Assembly: GCF_003075035.1 (NCBI RefSeq)
Contig: NZ_QCZE01000001.1
Coordinates: forward strand, 1,984,759 to 2,048,758
Direction: 5' to 3'
Length of the DNA stretch: 64,000 nt
From: Zobellella maritima
Lineage (GTDB): Bacteria; Pseudomonadota; Gammaproteobacteria; Enterobacterales; Aeromonadaceae
The notes beneath the pieces are model-generated. The model searched no databases. It was not told where the DNA came from and saw only the letters and a program-made list of their open reading frames with translations. The translations under genes and the position numbers were made by a program. Below, in pieces: positions 8,188 through 17,959 of this stretch (position 1 is its first letter; the number at the start of each line of letters is the position of its first letter).

Positions 8188-9102
8188 CTATCCGCCGGGT
8201 AGGTCCGTCGGCTGCGGGGAAAGCATCGATGACGCCAGCAGGGTATCAAAGAGCGCCTGGGCGGCCACGGATAATTCGTGTTCCGTCCTGGTCAGTATGC
8301 CGACCTGCCTTTCGATCACCGGATCATGCAGCGGCACACAGCGCGCACCCAGCTCGTTCATCTGCCCGATGCACAGTGCCGGCACCACGCTAACTCCGAG
8401 CCCGGCGCCCACCATCCGACCGACTGTGGCCAACTGATGGCTTTCAAAGGCCACCGGTAATGTCAGATGCCATTCCTTAAGGTGCTGCTCCAGCATCAGC
8501 CGTACCGCCGACGGCCGTTGCAGGGTAATAAAGGGGTGCTCCAGCAGCTGCCGCCAGTCTAGCTCCTGCCGCCCGGCCAGTGCCGAATCCGCCGGCACCA
8601 CGGCCACGAAGCGATCCAGGTACAGGGGGGTAAACTGCAGGCTGGTAGACGGCGCCGGTTCGAAGGCAATACCCAGCTCTACATAGCCATCCTGGACCAT
8701 TTCGATCACCTGTTCGTTGATCACATCATTGACGGTCACATTGATATCCGGATAACGGTGGCGGAAATCCCTTAACAGCGCCGGCAGCAGGTTGCCGGCA
8801 AATGACGGCATGGCGGCCATGGCCACCCGTCCCTGCTGCAGGGTAAAACGCTGCCGCAGTTCATCCTCGACATTGTCCCAGTCGGCCATCAGTCGCCGCG
8901 CCAACGGCAGCAATGCCTCCCCTTCCGGCGTCAGACGCACATGGCGGGTGGTACGACTGAACAAGCGCCCACCCAGGCTGTCTTCCAGCGCCTTGATGGT
9001 CAGACTCAGTGCCGACTGAGACAGATGCACCCGCTCGCAGGCCTGGGCAAAACTCAGGGTTTGCGCCACCGCAATAAAGGCGCGGAGCTGCTTTGCCGTC
9101 AT
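8188..9102 (-). CDS. LysR-family regulator divergent from the ketone-body operon
   Basis: The 304-residue LysR-type regulator has the N-terminal HTH (FAQACERVHLSQSALSLTIK) and a periplasmic-binding-like effector domain. The ATG at 9102 is preceded by AGGAGG with ten bases of spacing, which settles the start against the longer ATG at 9156. It is divergent from the CoA-transferase/thiolase operon with 174 bases between the starts, so it most likely controls 3-oxoacid degradation. Confidence 0.87.
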   Translation of the reverse strand: MTAKQLRAFIAVAQTLSFAQACERVHLSQSALSLTIKALEDSLGGRLFSRTTRHVRLTPEGEALLPLARRLMADWDNVEDELRQRFTLQQGRVAMAAMPSFAGNLLPALLRDFRHRYPDINVTVNDVINEQVIEMVQDGYVELGIAFEPAPSTSLQFTPLYLDRFVAVVPADSALAGRQELDWRQLLEHPFITLQRPSAVRLMLEQHLKEWHLTLPVAFESHQLATVGRMVGAGLGVSVVPALCIGQMNELGARCVPLHDPVIERQVGILTRTEHELSVAAQALFDTLLASSMLSPQPTDLPGG

Positions 9103-9276
9103 GGGATCGATTGCCTCCTGTTCGTTGGCGGCCGGGACAGCTGCCCAGCTCATCACCAGATTGTTTTAATAAACCAATTAATCAATGAAAAAAACAAACT
9201 TAACAAATTAATAACCCAGCCGGATACTCTTTTACAACAATCCGGTGTCCGGTAGTACATAAAAAGAGGAAATGGT

Positions 9277-9975
9277 ATGGCAGGTTTCGATAAGCGAGTG
9301 AACTCCTACGCAGAAGCCCTTGCGGGCCTTGAGGATGGCATGACCCTTCTGGCCGGCGGTTTCGGCCTGTGCGGTATCCCCGAAAACCTGATAACCGAGA
9401 TCAGGCGCAAGGGCACCCGGGATCTGACCGTGGTATCCAACAACTGCGGGGTAGACGGCTTTGGTCTGGGAATACTGCTGGAAGACCGGCAAATCCGCAA
9501 GATGATTGCCTCCTACGTCGGCGAAAACGCCTTGTTCGAACAGCAGCTGCTCAGCGGTGAACTGGAAGTAGAGCTGACGCCGCAAGGCACCTTGGCCGAA
9601 AAGATGCGGGCCGGCGGCGCCGGGATCCCCGCCTTCTATACCGCCACCGGTTACGGCACCACCATCGCCGAGGGCAAGGAAGTCCGCGAGTTCAACGGTC
9701 GCCCCCATATCCTCGAGCAGGCCATCACCGGCGACTTTGCCATCGTCAAGGGCTGGAAGGCGGACCATTTCGGCAATGTGGTCTACCGGCATACCGCCCA
9801 GAACTTCAATCCGTTGGCGGCCACCGCCGGCAAGGTAACCGTGGTCGAGGTCGAGGAAATCGTCGAACCCGGGGAACTGGAACCCAGCCAGATCCATACC
9901 CCCGGTATCTATGTGGATCGCATCATCTGCGGCCAGTTCGAAAAGCGTATCGAAAAGCGCACCCTGCGCGGCTGA
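9277..9975 (+). CDS. scoA: 3-oxoacid CoA-transferase, subunit A
   Basis: The 232-residue alpha subunit of a two-subunit 3-oxoacid CoA-transferase moves CoA from succinyl-CoA or acetyl-CoA to acetoacetate. The family glycine-rich segment [16 protein letters not shown] is at residues 28-43, and [15 protein letters not shown] is also diagnostic. AGAGGA at 9265-9270 serves the ATG. Subunit B and a thiolase follow, so the three genes convert acetoacetate to two acetyl-CoA. Whether it is closer to ScoA or AtoD cannot be decided here; length and N-terminus favour ScoA. Confidence 0.9.
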   Translation: MAGFDKRVNSYAEALAGLEDGMTLLAGGFGLCGIPENLITEIRRKGTRDLTVVSNNCGVDGFGLGILLEDRQIRKMIASYVGENALFEQQLLSGELEVELTPQGTLAEKMRAGGAGIPAFYTATGYGTTIAEGKEVREFNGRPHILEQAITGDFAIVKGWKADHFGNVVYRHTAQNFNPLAATAGKVTVVEVEEIVEPGELEPSQIHTPGIYVDRIICGQFEKRIEKRTLRG

Positions 9976-10026
9976 GCCTGCAGGCCACCGGCACCCATCC
10001 ATTGAATCAGTAAAAGAGGCAATATC

Positions 10027-10689
10027 ATGGCACTTTCCCGCGAACAAATGGCCCAGCGCGTCGCCCGCGAATTGCAGGACGGTTTTTACGTTAACCTGGG
10101 GATCGGCATTCCCACCATGGTCGCCAACTATGTCCCGGACGGCATGGAGGTCATGCTCCAGTCAGAGAACGGCCTGCTCGGCATGGGCGCCTTCCCCACC
10201 GAGGAAGAGCTCGACGCCGACATGATCAACGCCGGCAAACAGACGGTCACCACCCGTGTCGGCGCCTCCATCTTCAACTCGGCGGAATCCTTCGCCATGA
10301 TCCGCGGCGGCCATGTGGACTTGACCGTGCTCGGCGCCTTCGAGGTGGACGTCAACGGCAATATTGCCTCCTGGATGATCCCGGGCAAGCTGGTCAAGGG
10401 CATGGGCGGCGCCATGGATCTGGTAGCCGGTGCCGACAACATCATCGTCACCATGACCCACGCCTCGAAAAGCGGAGAATCCAAGCTGCTGCCCCACTGT
10501 ACCCTGCCACTGACCGGAGCCGGTTGCATTAAACGCGTGCTCACCGACCTCGCCTACCTGGAGATCGAAAACGGCGCCTTTATCCTCAAGGAGCGGGCTC
10601 CCGGGGTCAGCGTGGAAGAGATCAAGGCCAAGACCGCCGGCAAACTGATCGTGCCCGATCTGGTACCGGAAATGACCTTCGCCGACTGA
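10027..10689 (+). CDS. scoB: 3-oxoacid CoA-transferase, subunit B
   Basis: The 220-residue beta subunit has the catalytic glutamate in SENGLLGMG (about residue 47), the residue that forms the glutamyl-CoA thioester intermediate. The motif [13 protein letters not shown] precedes it. An AGAGGC lies upstream of the ATG. It sits 51 bases after subunit A and 19 bases before the thiolase gene, so the three are one operon. Confidence 0.92.
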   Translation: MALSREQMAQRVARELQDGFYVNLGIGIPTMVANYVPDGMEVMLQSENGLLGMGAFPTEEELDADMINAGKQTVTTRVGASIFNSAESFAMIRGGHVDLTVLGAFEVDVNGNIASWMIPGKLVKGMGGAMDLVAGADNIIVTMTHASKSGESKLLPHCTLPLTGAGCIKRVLTDLAYLEIENGAFILKERAPGVSVEEIKAKTAGKLIVPDLVPEMTFAD

Positions 10690-10708
10690 CGTGACCCAAG
10701 GAGAAACC

Positions 10709-11890
10709 ATGCAAGACGTTGTTATCGTTGCCGCCACCCGTACGGCTATCGGCAGTTTTCAGGGGGCCCTGGCCGACATCCCGGCCCATCAGCTGGGTGC
10801 CACCGTGATCCGCCACCTGCTCGAACAGACCGGGGTGAACCCGGCCGAGGTGGATGAAGTCATCCTCGGCCAGGTACTGACTGCCGGCGCCGGCCAGAAT
10901 CCCGCCCGCCAGGCGGCCATCGCCGCCGGCCTGCCGGTTACCGTGCCGGCCATGACCCTGAACAAGGTGTGCGGCTCCGGTCTCAAGGCGCTGCAGCTGG
11001 CCACCCAGGCCATCCGTTGCGGCGATGCCGACATAGTGATCGCCGGCGGCCAGGAAAACATGAGCCTGGCCCCCTATGTACTGCCCAAGGCCAGGACCGG
11101 CCTGCGCATGGGCCATGCGCAACTGGTAGACAGCATGATCCAGGACGGTCTGTGGGATGCCTTCAACGATATCCACATGGGGATCACCGCCGAGAACCTG
11201 GTGGAACAATACCAGCTCAGCCGTGAGCAGCAGGATGCCTTTGCCGCCGCATCCCAGCAGAAAGCCATGGCCGCCATCGAGGCGGGCCGTTTCCGCCAGG
11301 AGATCTGTCCGGTTTCCATTCCCCGGCGCAAGGGCGAGCCACTGCAGTTCGATACCGACGAACAACCCCGCCCCGGCATCACCCCGGAATCGCTGGCCAC
11401 GCTGCGGCCGGCCTTCCGCAAGGACGGCAGCGTCACCGCCGGCAATGCCTCCAGCCTGAATGACGGGGCTGCCGCCGTGCTGCTGATGAGCGCCAGCCGG
11501 GCCCGGGATCTGGGCCTGACCGTGCTGGCCCGAGTCAGTGCCTGCGCCAGCGCCGGCGTGGAACCGACCATCATGGGCATAGGTCCCGTTTCCGCCACCC
11601 GCCGCTGCCTGGAAAAAGCGGGCTGGACCCTGGAGCAGCTAGATTTGATTGAAGCCAACGAGGCCTTCGCCGCTCAAGCCCTTGCGGTGGGCAGTGAACT
11701 GGGTTGGGATCCGGAACGGGTCAACGTCAACGGCGGCGCCATCGCCCTCGGCCACCCCATCGGTGCCTCCGGCTGCCGGGTGCTGGTCACCCTGGTGCAC
11801 GAGCTGGTCCGCCGCGATGCCCGACGGGGGCTGGCCACCCTGTGTATCGGCGGCGGTCAGGGCGTGGCCATGGCCATCGAGCGGCCTTGA
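10709..11890 (+). CDS. atoB: Acetyl-CoA C-acetyltransferase (thiolase)
   Basis: The 393-residue thiolase cleaves acetoacetyl-CoA to two acetyl-CoA or runs in reverse. The acyl-accepting cysteine is Cys88 in [13 protein letters not shown]. The conserved histidine lies in [15 protein letters not shown] and the second cysteine in CIGGGQG near the C-terminus. The ATG at 10709 is preceded by AAGGAG; an in-frame GTG 18 bases earlier lacks a ribosome site. It is the last gene of the ketone-body operon. Confidence 0.93.
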   Translation: MQDVVIVAATRTAIGSFQGALADIPAHQLGATVIRHLLEQTGVNPAEVDEVILGQVLTAGAGQNPARQAAIAAGLPVTVPAMTLNKVCGSGLKALQLATQAIRCGDADIVIAGGQENMSLAPYVLPKARTGLRMGHAQLVDSMIQDGLWDAFNDIHMGITAENLVEQYQLSREQQDAFAAASQQKAMAAIEAGRFRQEICPVSIPRRKGEPLQFDTDEQPRPGITPESLATLRPAFRKDGSVTAGNASSLNDGAAAVLLMSASRARDLGLTVLARVSACASAGVEPTIMGIGPVSATRRCLEKAGWTLEQLDLIEANEAFAAQALAVGSELGWDPERVNVNGGAIALGHPIGASGCRVLVTLVHELVRRDARRGLATLCIGGGQGVAMAIERP

Positions 11891-11940
11891 AGCCAGGTTC
11901 CCGTACCCTACATTCATAGCGCTGAACTTGTGCCGCAACA

Positions 11941-13605
11941 TCAAGAAGGCCAGCGGATATCACTGTCGGCGGCCAGTGAACTGAAGCTAAGCAGCTGCTG
12001 CCGGGCCAATGCCTGCCGGATCTCGCCGCCATCCCGGGGATAACCGGATGCTGGCGGTTGTAGTGGGGATTTAAGGCCGATCCAGCAATGACGGCCGCTC
12101 TGCTTGGCCGCATAGAGGGCCAGGTCGGCCACCTTGAACAGGGCCTGCCATCCGGGCAGCGATGGCCCCGCCGCACCCCACGGCAGGGTAAAGAAACCGA
12201 TGGAGCAGGTCAGCGCGAGCGGAGCATGCTCAAGGCCGAAATGAAAGCGGGCTACCCGCTGGCGGATCCGTTCGGCCATGGCGCAGCCGATCTGCTCATC
12301 GACATTCTTGCAGATGAGTACGAACTCTTCGCCACCGTAGCGAACCAGGGTATCCTCCTGGTGACTCAGTTCCTGCAACAGGGCCGCCATCTGCCGCAGT
12401 ACCAGATCGCCGATGTCATGGCCGTGCACATCATTGATTCGCTTGAAGTGATCCAGGTCCAGCGCCATCAGCAGCCAGCCGTGGGTATCTGCCGCTTGCA
12501 TCCCACTTGCCAGGTACTGCTCCATGTAGCGCCGGTTTTTCAGCGACGTCAGGGCATCGGTCAGACTGGCATCCATAAATTGTTGCCGCTCCGTCTCCAG
12601 CTGCCCCACACTGGCTTCCAGCTTGCCCGCCATCTGGTAAAAGCTCCTGGACAGCTGACCCAATTCATCCTTCCGTTGCATCGGCCTGCATAAAGGTTCG
12701 CCATTGCCAAGGGCTTCGGCCTGCTGTTGCAGCTGTACTATCGGCCTGATCAGGGTCAACTGCAGGAAGCCATAGGCCACCAGCGCGACCAGGCAGCCGA
12801 TGCCGAGGATGATGACAACGGCATAATTCATCAGCCGCAGCACCAGCCCATAGAAGGGCCGATCCTTGCGAATAATCAGGCACAGTTCCCGCTCCGGATT
12901 GTTGAGCAACGGCATAAATCCGTGGGCCAGGCTTTCCGTATCCGAAAGAAAGGTCACCCGCGACGCCCCGCTGCCGGCGGCCTCCACCCGGAATTCGAGT
13001 GGTAGCCGGATTTGCTCGACCAACGTCTGCCGGTAAACGGCATCGACAAATTTGCCGAAGAACAGGGTACCGCGGGAGCTGCCCTCGCCACCGGAAGGCA
13101 GGATCGGACTCGCCGCCAGTAGCAGGGGGCCGGCCGGGGTATCCAGGATCGCACTCCCGCCCTGACCCAGCACCCCGTTGAAGGGATGGTTCGCTAACAG
13201 TCGGGGCTGGTCCAGCAGCTTGCTGGCTGCCACCCGCTCCGCTGCCGCCGGCCCGGCCGACACCAGATTGAGGATCCGACCATCGCGGTGGCTGATCAGC
13301 AAGAGGTCTGCACCGATATTGTCCAGCTGGATACCTATCAGGTTCGACGCCGTGTAGGCGGAATTGAGATCCTGCACATAATGATAGGTGTCATCCCATA
13401 CCCCCCAGTCGAGGGCAAAGCTCTGTAGCCGATTGAGATCACGCAGTATCGCCTGCTTGACGCGTTCCAGATCCTGATAGCGATACGTCACCTCGGTCGC
13501 TTCGATCTGAGGCAGGATAAACAGCCGAATGGTCAGCCAGATAGCCAGGGTAATACCGCATAACAGCAGTAGCAGCCCCAGGATCAATTTACTGTGGATT
13601 CGCAT
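11941..13605 (-). CDS. Membrane diguanylate cyclase with CHASE4-like sensor domain
   Basis: The 554-residue protein has an N-terminal transmembrane helix (residues about 5-27), then a periplasmic region with the CHASE4-like signature ALDWGVWDDTYHYVQD. A second helix near residue 270, a HAMP linker and a C-terminal GGDEF domain follow. The active-site loop is RYGGEEFVLIC, so c-di-GMP synthesis is likely. The ATG at 13605 is preceded by GAGG at eight bases and starts just before the first helix; the longer ORF has no support. No EAL domain is present. The signal is unknown. Confidence 0.88.
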   Translation of the reverse strand: MRIHSKLILGLLLLLCGITLAIWLTIRLFILPQIEATEVTYRYQDLERVKQAILRDLNRLQSFALDWGVWDDTYHYVQDLNSAYTASNLIGIQLDNIGADLLLISHRDGRILNLVSAGPAAAERVAASKLLDQPRLLANHPFNGVLGQGGSAILDTPAGPLLLAASPILPSGGEGSSRGTLFFGKFVDAVYRQTLVEQIRLPLEFRVEAAGSGASRVTFLSDTESLAHGFMPLLNNPERELCLIIRKDRPFYGLVLRLMNYAVVIILGIGCLVALVAYGFLQLTLIRPIVQLQQQAEALGNGEPLCRPMQRKDELGQLSRSFYQMAGKLEASVGQLETERQQFMDASLTDALTSLKNRRYMEQYLASGMQAADTHGWLLMALDLDHFKRINDVHGHDIGDLVLRQMAALLQELSHQEDTLVRYGGEEFVLICKNVDEQIGCAMAERIRQRVARFHFGLEHAPLALTCSIGFFTLPWGAAGPSLPGWQALFKVADLALYAAKQSGRHCWIGLKSPLQPPASGYPRDGGEIRQALARQQLLSFSSLAADSDIRWPS

Positions 13606-14014
13606 AAATAAATCCTCGTTTGGAACCCACATCATATCAATAAGCCGCCCACTGTTAAGCCGGATTGTCGAAAAATGAGCCATCAGCGGGAGCCGATGCC
13701 GACAAGGTGATATCCGGGTATACGGCGAGTCGGTGGAGCAGCGCCCTTTGTCCGAGGTTGGCATGGACATTAAAAAGATCGAATGTTTAGTTCGATAGGT
13801 ATTATTGCCAACGTTCGAGGCAGCTTGTCGGAAACATCGGCGATGTATAAGGTAAAAAGCGACCATGTCGCCGGTAATGGCAATGATTGGTGTGACCCTG
13901 CTCGCAACGCCTGTCTTGCCGGCCGTTTCAAGGTGTGGAAATTGTCTTCATCATGGAACATTTAGGTTCCAGCCGACGAAGGTCGCCCTGGCAGGCCTTG
14001 CCAGGAGGCAACGC
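13606..14014. other. 409-base gap between cyclase and MATE genes
   Basis: This stretch holds the upstream region of the cyclase gene and the downstream region of the MATE gene. Open frames in it are short, antisense or lack ribosome sites. The only structure I see is a CCTGGCA/TGCCAGG-like hairpin near 13987-14007, without a T-run. No gene is called. Confidence 0.5.
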
Positions 14015-15358
14015 CTATATGGTCACCTGCCCTGACCGCCGGATAGCGTCCGAAACCCGGCGCACGGCGTATTTTTTATACATTTGCCAGCTTATAACCC
14101 CGGCCAGGAGGTTCCCCGCCATGGCCCCGAACAACAACCCGCGCAGGCCGTACAGCTCGGAGCCTATCCAGATCAGGGGCAGGTAGCAGCCTAGCAGGCG
14201 CAATGCCGAGATCGCCAGGGCCAGCCTGGGCATGCCCAAGGCGCTGCACACGGACACCATGATCATGCAGATCCCCAGGGCACCATAGCTGATCGGTACC
14301 CACCACAGGTATTCGGCGAGGACGGACGCCGTTATTCCGTCACTGGTCAGTACGCCACTCAGGGGAACAGATACGGCGCCAAGCAGGGTGGCCAGCGCCA
14401 GCTGCCACAGCAGCACAAATTTCACCGCCTTGCCGACCAGTTTCCGGATCTGTCCGAGATCCTGACTGCCGCGCAGCCTGCCGATCATCGGCGGCATCGC
14501 CATGGTCAATGCCAGGACGACAATGATGGAAAGCAGCTCGATACGGCTACCCAGCCCCCAGGCAGCCACCGCATGGTCGCCGTTCACGGCCACTATGGCC
14601 GTCGCCACCATGGCCGACAGGGGGGGGATCAGCTGGCTCAGCATGGCGGGTGCCATAAATGACATCAGACGCCTCAAGCCTGCGATGATACGGGCCGCAT
14701 TGTTCGGCAGCCGGAGCAGTCGCCGGCGAACCATGCCGGCGAAGATGATGAGGCAACCCGCCCCGAACGCACAGCTGCTTGCCCAGGCCGCGCCGGCCAG
14801 GCCCATATCCAGGACGAAGATAAATACCGGATCCAGCACCACATTCAGCAGGCTGGTCAGCACCATTACCATACCCGGCAGCAGGGTTTCCCCGTGGGCC
14901 CGGAAGATGCTGTAGCCGAAATACAGCATGGCGCCCAGCCAGCAGCTGACCAGCCAGGGCAGCCAGTATTCCCGCACCAGGGGGAAGAGGGCTTCGCTGG
15001 CGCCCAACCTGAAGATGATCGCCTGTTGGCCGGCCCAGAGCAGCAGGCACAGCACCAGCACCATCCCCCCACCAGTTACCATCACCAAGCTGCCGAGTTG
15101 TCTGGCCTCGCCCTGCTTACAGGCCCCCAGGGCGGTCGAAATGATCGTCGTGGTGGCGATGCCCAACCCGACCTGTATGCCTATGATGAGCTGGTACACC
15201 GGGATGGTGAAGCCCACCGCAGCCAGTGGCCCTGTGCCCAGCTGGCCGATGTAGGCACTGTCCACCAGCTGACTGCTCATGATGGCCAGCACGCCAATCA
15301 GCATTGGCCATGTCATGCGGTATAACTGTCTGCCAAGAGACTCGCTGGATTGACGCAT
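14015..15358 (-). CDS. MATE-family multidrug/sodium efflux transporter
   Basis: The 447-residue inner-membrane protein has about 12 hydrophobic helices in two similar halves. The N-terminal MATE pattern is clear: LYRMTWPMLIGVLAIMSSQL, then VDSAYIGQLG. Family members export cationic drugs or metabolites in exchange for sodium or protons. It stands alone, with a bidirectional hairpin terminator upstream separating it from a small exported-protein gene. The substrate is unknown. Confidence 0.87.
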   Translation of the reverse strand: MRQSSESLGRQLYRMTWPMLIGVLAIMSSQLVDSAYIGQLGTGPLAAVGFTIPVYQLIIGIQVGLGIATTTIISTALGACKQGEARQLGSLVMVTGGGMVLVLCLLLWAGQQAIIFRLGASEALFPLVREYWLPWLVSCWLGAMLYFGYSIFRAHGETLLPGMVMVLTSLLNVVLDPVFIFVLDMGLAGAAWASSCAFGAGCLIIFAGMVRRRLLRLPNNAARIIAGLRRLMSFMAPAMLSQLIPPLSAMVATAIVAVNGDHAVAAWGLGSRIELLSIIVVLALTMAMPPMIGRLRGSQDLGQIRKLVGKAVKFVLLWQLALATLLGAVSVPLSGVLTSDGITASVLAEYLWWVPISYGALGICMIMVSVCSALGMPRLALAISALRLLGCYLPLIWIGSELYGLRGLLFGAMAGNLLAGVISWQMYKKYAVRRVSDAIRRSGQVTI

Positions 15359-15428
15359 TATTTACCTGTTGCTCGGGGGCGGGAGTTACGAAACGGATCG
15401 GCTGTCTCTTCCGGTCGCCGACGCCAGA

Positions 15429-15456
15429 AAAAATGCACCGGTTAAGGTGCATTTTT
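15429..15456. terminator. Bidirectional intrinsic terminator
   Basis: AAAAATGCACC (15429-15439) and GGTGCATTTTT (15446-15456) form a perfect stem with a GGTTAA loop. A/T runs on both sides give a U-tract in either direction. It would end the 58-residue exported protein gene on the minus strand. Confidence 0.75.
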
Positions 15457-15480
15457 CATATTTGGCTTGGGTGCCCGCTG

Positions 15481-15657
15481 TTAGTCGCGGGCTTCGCGCA
15501 GCTCGGCCAGGCGTTGTTCGAGGCGGTCGATGCCATCGTTGTCGCTTTGCAGGATCTGGCGGGCAGGATCCTGGCTGGACCGTAGTTCGGCGGCCTGGAC
15601 GGCGCCGACGGCAAACAGGGACAACAGGGCAATGGCGGGCAGGATTTGATTACGCAT
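15481..15657 (-). CDS. 58-residue exported protein of unknown function
   Basis: The peptide begins MRNQILPAIALLSLFAVGAV and is followed by QAAE, a clear Sec signal with a probable cleavage at AQA/VQA-A. The mature part is about 35 residues: charged, coiled-coil-prone, rich in Arg/Glu/Asp, ending in LAELREARD. It has GAGAGA upstream of the ATG and a strong hairpin terminator 25 bases after the stop, so it looks like an independent small gene. I do not recognise a family. Confidence 0.65.
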   Translation of the reverse strand: MRNQILPAIALLSLFAVGAVQAAELRSSQDPARQILQSDNDGIDRLEQRLAELREARD

Positions 15658-15887
15658 AATGATTCTCTCTCAATGTTGTTAACAGGATTTGTTGCTACCC
15701 CTCCATGATATTCGGGGCTTGATGAACTTTTAATCAACATTACTTGATTAAAACCATCAATTATTTTGAACATCCTGTCCGGTACGATCAGCGGCCTTGC
15801 CGATGGTGTTGCCGCGCTCGCCGCGGCAAGATGAAACGTTATCGGGCTCCCGGCATTCCGGGTGCAAGATGTAAGGAGCGGGCCTGC

Positions 15888-16604
15888 TCAGGCCCAGGTG
15901 ACCAGTTGCGCCAGCTCGCGGCGGGTCTTGGGGTGTGCCGGCGCGCCGGCGCGATAGCCGAAGGCAACCATCACCGCCGGTTGATAGATGGCCGGATCAA
16001 TACCGAAATGCTGCTCCAGCACGGCGCTGGCCTTGTTCATTTCGAATCCTTCAATCGGGCAGGAGTCGATGCCCATCAGGGCGGCGGTGGTCATCATGTT
16101 GGCCAGCGCAATGTAGGCCTGGCGGGCCGACCAGTCGGTGATCTGGCGGTCGCCTTCGATGCCGAAATCCTGCTCCTGAAATTTCTGATAGGCGCCGTTG
16201 ATAAAGCCGATCACCTCGTCCGGCAGCTGCTTGACCTCTTTCATGTGTCTTTGCAGGTAATCGGAGTGATGCTTCATGGTGGCGCCGGTATGGGCCAGGA
16301 AAATACCAAAATGACTGGCGGTGCCCAGCTGGCCGGCGGTTCCGTTGAAGGCGCCGTTGGCTCCCCAGGTGAAGTCGCGGAACAGCTCGCGCTTTTCCGG
16401 GTTCTGCACGATCAGCAACTGCCAGGGCTCCATGCCGAACGAGCTCGGTGACAGGCGGGCAGACTCGAGGATGGTGTTGAACTCGTCGTCGCCGATCTTG
16501 CGCTCGGGGTCGAAGACCTTGGTGGCATGGCGGAAATGGAAGGCCTGGAGGATCTGCTCCTGGATATCGGCGCTGGCGAACACGGTGTCTGTTTGGTCGG
16601 TCAT
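15888..16604 (-). CDS. NAD(P)H nitroreductase, NfsB-like
   Basis: The 238-residue FMN-dependent nitroreductase-family protein has the N-terminal FHFRHATKVFDPERKIGDDE and the conserved LSPSSFGMEPWQLLIVQNPE, which contact FMN. Such enzymes reduce nitroaromatics, quinones and flavins with NAD(P)H. ATG 16604 is chosen because AAGGAG lies eight bases upstream. The adjacent same-strand LysR gene just upstream may control it. Confidence 0.87.
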   Translation of the reverse strand: MTDQTDTVFASADIQEQILQAFHFRHATKVFDPERKIGDDEFNTILESARLSPSSFGMEPWQLLIVQNPEKRELFRDFTWGANGAFNGTAGQLGTASHFGIFLAHTGATMKHHSDYLQRHMKEVKQLPDEVIGFINGAYQKFQEQDFGIEGDRQITDWSARQAYIALANMMTTAALMGIDSCPIEGFEMNKASAVLEQHFGIDPAIYQPAVMVAFGYRAGAPAHPKTRRELAQLVTWA

Positions 16605-16717
16605 GGTGTGGACTCCTTGGTTGATGGGCCACACAATAACAACTTCCTTTTTCCTGAACTATCGAGCAAAAACCAAAAACATTATCCCGTTTTTCAGAAT
16701 AATGTGGCCGCGACCGC

Positions 16718-17692
16718 TTAGGCGCCCCCGCCTTCCTGATTGTCGATACAGATATTGCCGCTCTCGTCGAGCAGGCAGCCGTAACGGGAGCTATTGGTTT
16801 CCACGATGCGTTCTTCCATAAAATCCAGAAACGCCTTGACCCTGGCGGGCAGCAGGCGGCCGGGCGGGCGCACCGCCCAGATGTTCGCGTCGGGCCAGAT
16901 CCGGAAGCCGGGCAGTATGGGAACCAGCCGACCCGCCTTGATGTCCTGCCCCGCATGCCACAGGGAAGTCAGCCCTATGCCCAGTCCCGCCAGGATCCAC
17001 TCGCCAATGGCGTCCCCCAGATTGACCGATACTGGCCCGGAGACCCGGATCTCATGCAGGGTGCCCTCCTTGTCGACCAGCTTCCAACTGCGGTTTTCGC
17101 CCAGCGGCAGGCAGACATGCTCGGCCAGATCCTGCGGCGTTGCGGGGTGCCCTGCCCGGGCCAGATAGTCCGGTGACGCCACCAGTAGCAACGGATTGCT
17201 ATCAACCTTGCGCGCCAACAGGCTGGACGGTGCCAGGGCGCCGATACGGAAGGCCAGATCGTAGCCCATCTCGACAATATTCACGACCGCGTCGGTCAAA
17301 TGCAGATCCAGGCTTACGTCGGGATACAGGCGCAGAAATTCCGGCACAAAGGGCACGATATGGGAACGTCCGAAAGAGGCCGACGCCGTTACCCGCACCA
17401 CGCCCGAGACAGACTTGGTGGTATGCGACAGCACATTGCGGGCATCTTCAACATCATCGAGGATGCGCCTGGCGTGCTCCAGCAGGATCTCGCCATCCGG
17501 TGTCAGGGATACGGCCCTTGTCGTCCGGTTGAGCAATTTGACCCCCAGCTCGGCTTCCAGGGCCTTGATCCGCTGGGTGGCATTGGTCGGAGACAGACTG
17601 AACTCGGCCCCCGCCCGACCGATGGCACCCAGGGTGGCCACGCGTACAAAGAGCTCCAGGCTTTTCAGATCAAAAGACAATGTTTCCCCCAT
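16718..17692 (-). CDS. LysR-family transcriptional regulator
   Basis: The 324-residue LysR-type protein has an N-terminal HTH (GAIGRAGAEFSLSPTNATQRI) and an effector domain. I use ATG 17692, which places the HTH at the usual distance from the N-terminus; the ribosome site is weak. It lies 113 bases upstream of the nitroreductase on the same strand and is followed by an unrelated arsenic operon. The C-terminus has about 20 residues beyond the usual LysR length. Confidence 0.83.
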   Translation of the reverse strand: MGETLSFDLKSLELFVRVATLGAIGRAGAEFSLSPTNATQRIKALEAELGVKLLNRTTRAVSLTPDGEILLEHARRILDDVEDARNVLSHTTKSVSGVVRVTASASFGRSHIVPFVPEFLRLYPDVSLDLHLTDAVVNIVEMGYDLAFRIGALAPSSLLARKVDSNPLLLVASPDYLARAGHPATPQDLAEHVCLPLGENRSWKLVDKEGTLHEIRVSGPVSVNLGDAIGEWILAGLGIGLTSLWHAGQDIKAGRLVPILPGFRIWPDANIWAVRPPGRLLPARVKAFLDFMEERIVETNSSRYGCLLDESGNICIDNQEGGGA

Positions 17693-17959
17693 TATCGAGC
17701 GGCATGCGTCGCCGTGATCCAGCTTCTGGTCGTGAACCGGGCTGTCCTGACGGCCTTTTTCGGGCACGAAATGCCATCCATTCCGCCTGGCCGGGATGCC
17801 CGGTGGTGCAATTTCACCCTGACCTTGGTGGCGGCCTTCGACCCATGATGCTATACAAGGTATCCCGAGCGGATCACCTGATAAGAGACAGGGTGGATAA
17901 ATCCCCGCTCAGGCCGACGCCGCCTTCACCGGTTGCTTGATGATGACCATACAGGCACG

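Noticed and set aside
13606-13866. N-terminal extension of the diguanylate cyclase
   Set aside because: The added residues have no domain or ribosome site, while ATG 13605 has GAGG at proper spacing and starts at the membrane helix.
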